Origin: JBLNBN01 sp050260015
Lineage (GTDB): Bacteria > Bacteroidota > Ignavibacteria > Kapaibacteriales > UBA2268
Reading direction: 5' to 3'
NCBI GenBank assembly: GCA_050260015.1
Contig: JBLNBN010000029.1
Location: 82,032 to 146,031, forward strand
DNA length: 64,000 nt
Under the pieces are notes generated by a model, which saw only the letters and a list, made by a program, of their open reading frames with translations, was not told the origin of the DNA and did no database searches. This document shows positions 61,248 to 64,000 of the stretch, piece after piece. Numbering within the stretch: position 1 is the stretch's first letter; every line of letters begins with the position of its first letter. The position numbers were made by a program, and so were the translations under genes.

Positions 61248-63038
61248 TTATTGCAATTCGTCAACTCGTTCAACGAGCTTTATTCCGCGGACGTTTAGCA
61301 AACGCGCGAAAATCTCGTTCAATTCGTTGAAGTTGCGAATAGTTATAGAAATAGCGCCTTCGAACGCTGCGCCGCTCGTATCGAGGTTTATCCGCTTGAT
61401 CAGGTTCGCCCCGATCGCCTCCGAGATGTCGTGCAGCATCCCGTCGCGATCCTCGCCGCGGATGCGTATCCTCGTTTCGGCCTGCGCCTTCTCGCGCTTT
61501 TCCTCCTGCGGAGGGGCCATTGTCTTAAAGTGATTGTAGAGCTTAACGACCGCTTTGTAGGAAACTACTGATTTCAGCCACTCGTACTGCGGCTGCGCTT
61601 TCGGCGACTTTATTATCTCGACCTGGTCCGCGTTCTCTAGCTTGTACGAGGCTTCGTGCATTACCCCGTTGACCTTCCCCGCCACGAAATGCAAGCCCGT
61701 ATCCTCGCCGAGCGCGAAGGCGAAATCAATCAGGCAGGCGCCCTTGGGCAGCTTGATCGGCGAACCGGCCTTCGTGTAAACTATCAATTCGCTATCGAAG
61801 AGGTTTACTTTTATAGAATCCCAAATTATTTGCGAGGCTTCCTCGCCGCGCTCCTGGATTATTTCCTCCATCCAGGCGCCCCATTCCTCGATGTCCGCGT
61901 CGTTGTAGGCGAGCGCCTGCACTATGCCGCCCCGCGTGGATAGCTGCGAGGCGAAGCCCTCCTCGGCGAGCCGCTCCATCTCCTGCGTGCGGATAAGTAT
62001 TTCCACTCGCTTGCCGTCCGGGCCGTAGAGCTCGGTATTGAGCGATTGATACCAGTCGAGCTTCGGGTTGGCTATGTAGTCCACGTAGCTAACCGTATTG
62101 AAGGCCGCCGCCAGCGCGCCGTGCGCCCGGTAGCAGTCGTGGGCGTCGTTCGAGCGCAGGATTATCACCATCGAATAGAAATTATCGATGTCGGAAATGG
62201 ATTTTCCCTCCTGTATCATCTTGTAGATTTCGTATTCGTGCTTATGAACTATTGATAGCTGGTGGGGTAAATTGTTCGCGTTTAAGCTGTTTTGGATGTG
62301 GTCGGAAAATACGCGGATGTAATCGATAAAGTCCCGCCGTTTCTCGTTTAATGCCGAGCGGATAGCTTCGTATGCCGAACGGTCGGAGTAGTAGAAGGAA
62401 AGGTTCTCCAGTTCCATCTTAACTTTATAAAGGCCAAGCCTGTGGGCGAGCGGAATATAGAAATTTAACGTCTCGAGGGCTATGGCGCGTTGCTTTTCAG
62501 GCTTCAGGTAGTGAAGCGTACGCAGGTTATGAAGCCTGTCCGCAAGCTTTATCAAAATGACGCGCGCGTCCTTAACGAGCGCGAGGAACAGCTTGCGGTA
62601 GGTGGCGGCCTTGGAGTTGATCGTCATCCCGTTGTGCGATTCTTCCCCCTCGTGGGTGATCTTAGTAACTCCGTCGACGATTTCCGCCACGTCCTCGCCG
62701 AAGAGTTCCGCTATGTCGCTGCGCTCCACGTCGGCCACGTCCTCTATCACGTCGTGCAATAGCGAGGCCGCGAGGGTCGCGGAGTCGTGAAGCGGAAATT
62801 CCTTGATTAATATCAACGATACGCTTAAAGGATGAGTATAGTAGGGGATGCCGGACTTGCGCGGCGCGCTTTCATGCTTTGCCACGCAATATCGATATGC
62901 CCGTGCAATTAGATCTATGTCGTGCTTTTCGCCTGTTTTTGTAAGTTCCCCAAGCAAGTATTGCCAATCGCTCTCAGGATCCTTTCCAAACCTGCTCTCG
63001 CTGTCGTATTCTAAAGAAAATTCGTACATTAATTCCAT
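61248..63038 (-). CDS. RelA/SpoT homologue with intact hydrolase and degenerate synthetase
   Basis: A 596-residue (p)ppGpp metabolism protein. The N-terminal HD hydrolase has its histidines and aspartates: YYTHPL (His69), LLHDVIED (His95-Asp96) and KLADRLHNLRTL (Asp167). The synthetase domain, about residues 250-370, keeps Lys266, Tyr330 and Glu346 but differs at usual catalytic positions: no Arg ahead of KHEY, Asn286 for Asp, Val291 for Arg, Asn334 for His (YQSLNT) and Leu348 for Gln (EILIRT). TGS (~395-455) and ACT (~520-590) domains follow. This points to a hydrolase, SpoT-like, protein with little or no synthesis. It shares a transcript direction with the LCP-like gene and nuoJK. Confidence 0.85.
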   Translation of the reverse strand: MELMYEFSLEYDSESRFGKDPESDWQYLLGELTKTGEKHDIDLIARAYRYCVAKHESAPRKSGIPYYTHPLSVSLILIKEFPLHDSATLAASLLHDVIEDVADVERSDIAELFGEDVAEIVDGVTKITHEGEESHNGMTINSKAATYRKLFLALVKDARVILIKLADRLHNLRTLHYLKPEKQRAIALETLNFYIPLAHRLGLYKVKMELENLSFYYSDRSAYEAIRSALNEKRRDFIDYIRVFSDHIQNSLNANNLPHQLSIVHKHEYEIYKMIQEGKSISDIDNFYSMVIILRSNDAHDCYRAHGALAAAFNTVSYVDYIANPKLDWYQSLNTELYGPDGKRVEILIRTQEMERLAEEGFASQLSTRGGIVQALAYNDADIEEWGAWMEEIIQERGEEASQIIWDSIKVNLFDSELIVYTKAGSPIKLPKGACLIDFAFALGEDTGLHFVAGKVNGVMHEASYKLENADQVEIIKSPKAQPQYEWLKSVVSYKAVVKLYNHFKTMAPPQEEKREKAQAETRIRIRGEDRDGMLHDISEAIGANLIKRINLDTSGAAFEGAISITIRNFNELNEIFARLLNVRGIKLVERVDELQ

Positions 63039-63079
63039 ATTAGGAACCCGTCTTGTCTATTATATAACTATCAAAAGGC

Positions 63080-63099
63080 AACGGCTCGTTAGAGCCGTT
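63080..63099. repeat. Hairpin upstream of the RSH gene
   Basis: AACGGCTC (63080-63087) and GAGCCGTT (63092-63099) form an 8-base stem with a GTTA loop, in the 5' region of the RSH gene about 45 bases before its start. A CAAACTTA (TAAGTTTG on the minus strand) lies at 63114-63121. It could be a leader hairpin or an operator. Confidence 0.4.
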
Positions 63100-63216
63100 A
63101 TTTGTATTACTTACAAACTTACAAAATATTGTTGAGCGACAGAATAATACTTGTTTGATATAAATAATATAATTATCTTGTAAAAATGAAATTATTAAAA
63201 ATAGTCGGAGAGAAAT

Positions 63217-63723
63217 ATGAATATTAGGAAATCGCTGTTATTGCTGACGATCGTACCCTTCTTGATACTTGCATGCTGCAATTGCGACGACGACTCGCCT
63301 TCGAATAATAACAACGACATAGTGGGAAAGACGACCTGGACTACCTGGCAGCGCGACGCCGGCTGGGCCGATTACGCCGCGGCCAATTATTCGCCGGACG
63401 CGGAGACCGTAGTTGAAATTAGCCAGATACTGCATGATAATTCCCATAAGCTGCTACTCTTCGCCTCCACCTGGTGCTCCGACTGCGAGCGCGGCGTTCC
63501 GAAGATTTACAAGATACTGACCGCCGCCAATTACGACGTAACGAGAATGGACCTCTACGGCCTCGATCGCCAAAAGAAAGAACCCTCGAATACTTACGCT
63601 CAATATAGCATCGTCCGCGTGCCCACGCTCGTTATACTGAAGGGCCAGACAGAGGTCGGCCGAATAGTCGAGAATCCCTCCGTCAGCTGGGAAGCCGATA
63701 TGCTGGAAATACTGAGGAAGTAA
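63217..63723 (+). CDS. Thioredoxin-fold lipoprotein
   Basis: A 168-residue exported protein. The N-terminal signal ends in a lipobox-like LILACCNCDDD, with Cys20 the likely lipidated residue and an Asp-rich Asn-rich linker behind it. The thioredoxin fold covers about residues 75-165: LLLFASTWCSDCERGVPKIYKIL carries the WCxxC active site (Cys-Ser-Asp-Cys), and RVPTLVILKGQTEVGRI holds the cis-proline loop. It would face the periplasm or surface. It is a lone gene; its substrate is unknown. Confidence 0.85.
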   Translation: MNIRKSLLLLTIVPFLILACCNCDDDSPSNNNNDIVGKTTWTTWQRDAGWADYAAANYSPDAETVVEISQILHDNSHKLLLFASTWCSDCERGVPKIYKILTAANYDVTRMDLYGLDRQKKEPSNTYAQYSIVRVPTLVILKGQTEVGRIVENPSVSWEADMLEILRK

Positions 63724-64000
63724 AGAATTGCGAAATAATGATTACTGCGAGGGGCGGGCCGATGTGTCCGCCCTCTTCATTTAACATTTATCATTGATCA
63801 TTTAACGGGCGCGTCGCCGGGATTTTACAGGGAATTGACGCGCAAGTTCTTGGGAAACCACGGAACCCGTCATTCCCGACCCGATCGGGAATCCAAATTG
63901 TCTGAACCTTTGATTAAGCTGATATATATGATTATTATGATTTAAGAATTACGAAAATGCGCGCAAGCGCTTTTATCTGCAGGCTTTAGTCATCCTCGCG
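63724..64000. repeat. Repeat-rich intergenic end of the window
   Basis: After the thioredoxin-like gene come a GC-rich hairpin with one bulge (GAGGGGCGG near 63749 with CCGCCCTC to 63775), a palindromic element ATTCCCGA-N5-TCGGGAAT around 63863-63885, and four successive 9-base units starting TGAT at 63911, 63920, 63929 and 63938. No gene is seen. It ends in another repeat-like TCATCCTCGCG at the window edge, which may continue beyond it. Confidence 0.5.

Noticed and set aside
63071..63125. Full Bacteroidota promoter for the RSH gene
   Set aside because: TAAGTTTG is present on the minus strand at 63114-63121, but no TTTG lies 19-21 bases further upstream.
1..64000. CRISPR array, tRNA or rRNA genes
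   Set aside because: No regular direct repeats with spacers and no conserved rRNA or tRNA sequence was noticed; a tRNA scan could not be run.

Overview
The window looks like a chromosomal segment of a Gram-negative bacterium of the Bacteroidota/Chlorobiota-Ignavibacteriota (FCB) assemblage. Supporting signs are a type IX secretion C-terminal sorting domain on the 1117-residue protein at 23895-27248, promoters of the form TTTG-N19-TAnnTTTG upstream of mraY and rex (and close variants at mraZ and recJ), frequent starts without a clear Shine-Dalgarno sequence, an LpxK (so a lipid A outer membrane), DUF2851, DUF1573 and YfhO proteins, and helix-hairpin-helix/outer-membrane-barrel and TIG-repeat lipoproteins. 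HydG, tryptophanase, a rubrerythrin-like diiron protein and Rex suggest an anaerobic or fermentative life style; NuoJ and NuoK show that at least part of a complex I is present. I cannot name the genus. No rRNA, tRNA or CRISPR array was seen.

Layout. 1-725: the C-terminal part of a Mu-like phage portal protein (DUF935/gp29) running in from the left edge. 726-3935: promoters and MraZ box, mraZ, rsmH and an rqcH-like gene. 4098-6537: hydG and a J-domain-like coiled-coil gene. 6657-9584: DUF1573 protein, acyl-CoA dehydrogenase, an orphan MlaF-like ATPase. 9666-10028: a small GIY-YIG gene bounded by inverted repeats. 10098-14466: surface polysaccharide genes (glycosyltransferase, flippase, UDP-galactopyranose mutase) with a ferritin-like gene. 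14582-18992: Na+/solute symporter, lpxK, HhH/barrel protein. 19367-23675: PAS protein that has lost its histidine kinase core, TrpG/PabA, mraY, an esterase-like gene. 23895-28721: T9SS cargo and tryptophanase. 28823-33744: two tandem UbiA-family proteins, a BtrH-like protein beside a DUF58 protein, M29 aminopeptidase. 33843-39364: rex, AIM24-like, nadC-nadA, SDR epimerase, YjbR-like and DinB-like genes. 39469-45476: radA, a hypothetical gene, obgE, dtd, pyrF and DUF2851, all on the plus strand. 45615-52602: YfhO and two tandem homologous lipoproteins with five TIG domains plus a SUMF1 domain. 52658-58924: rsgA divergent from recJ and a Dna2-like nuclease-helicase. 58970-63038 (minus): an RSH protein, an LCP-like protein, nuoJ and nuoK. 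63217-64000: a thioredoxin-like lipoprotein and repeat-rich intergenic DNA.

Genes that work together: mraZ/rsmH/mraY are cell-wall genes split between two loci; nadA-nadC make nicotinate mononucleotide; the 10-14 kb genes assemble a galactofuranose-containing surface glycan; recJ and the nuclease-helicase are three bases apart and probably act in recombination or repair. No complete new system is proven here. The best candidates for a second look are the GIY-YIG gene inside inverted repeats, the RSH protein with an apparently broken synthetase and intact hydrolase, the degenerate second UbiA protein, the BtrH-like/DUF58 pair, the tandem TIG-SUMF1 lipoproteins, and the phage portal fragment joined to the mraZ promoter.
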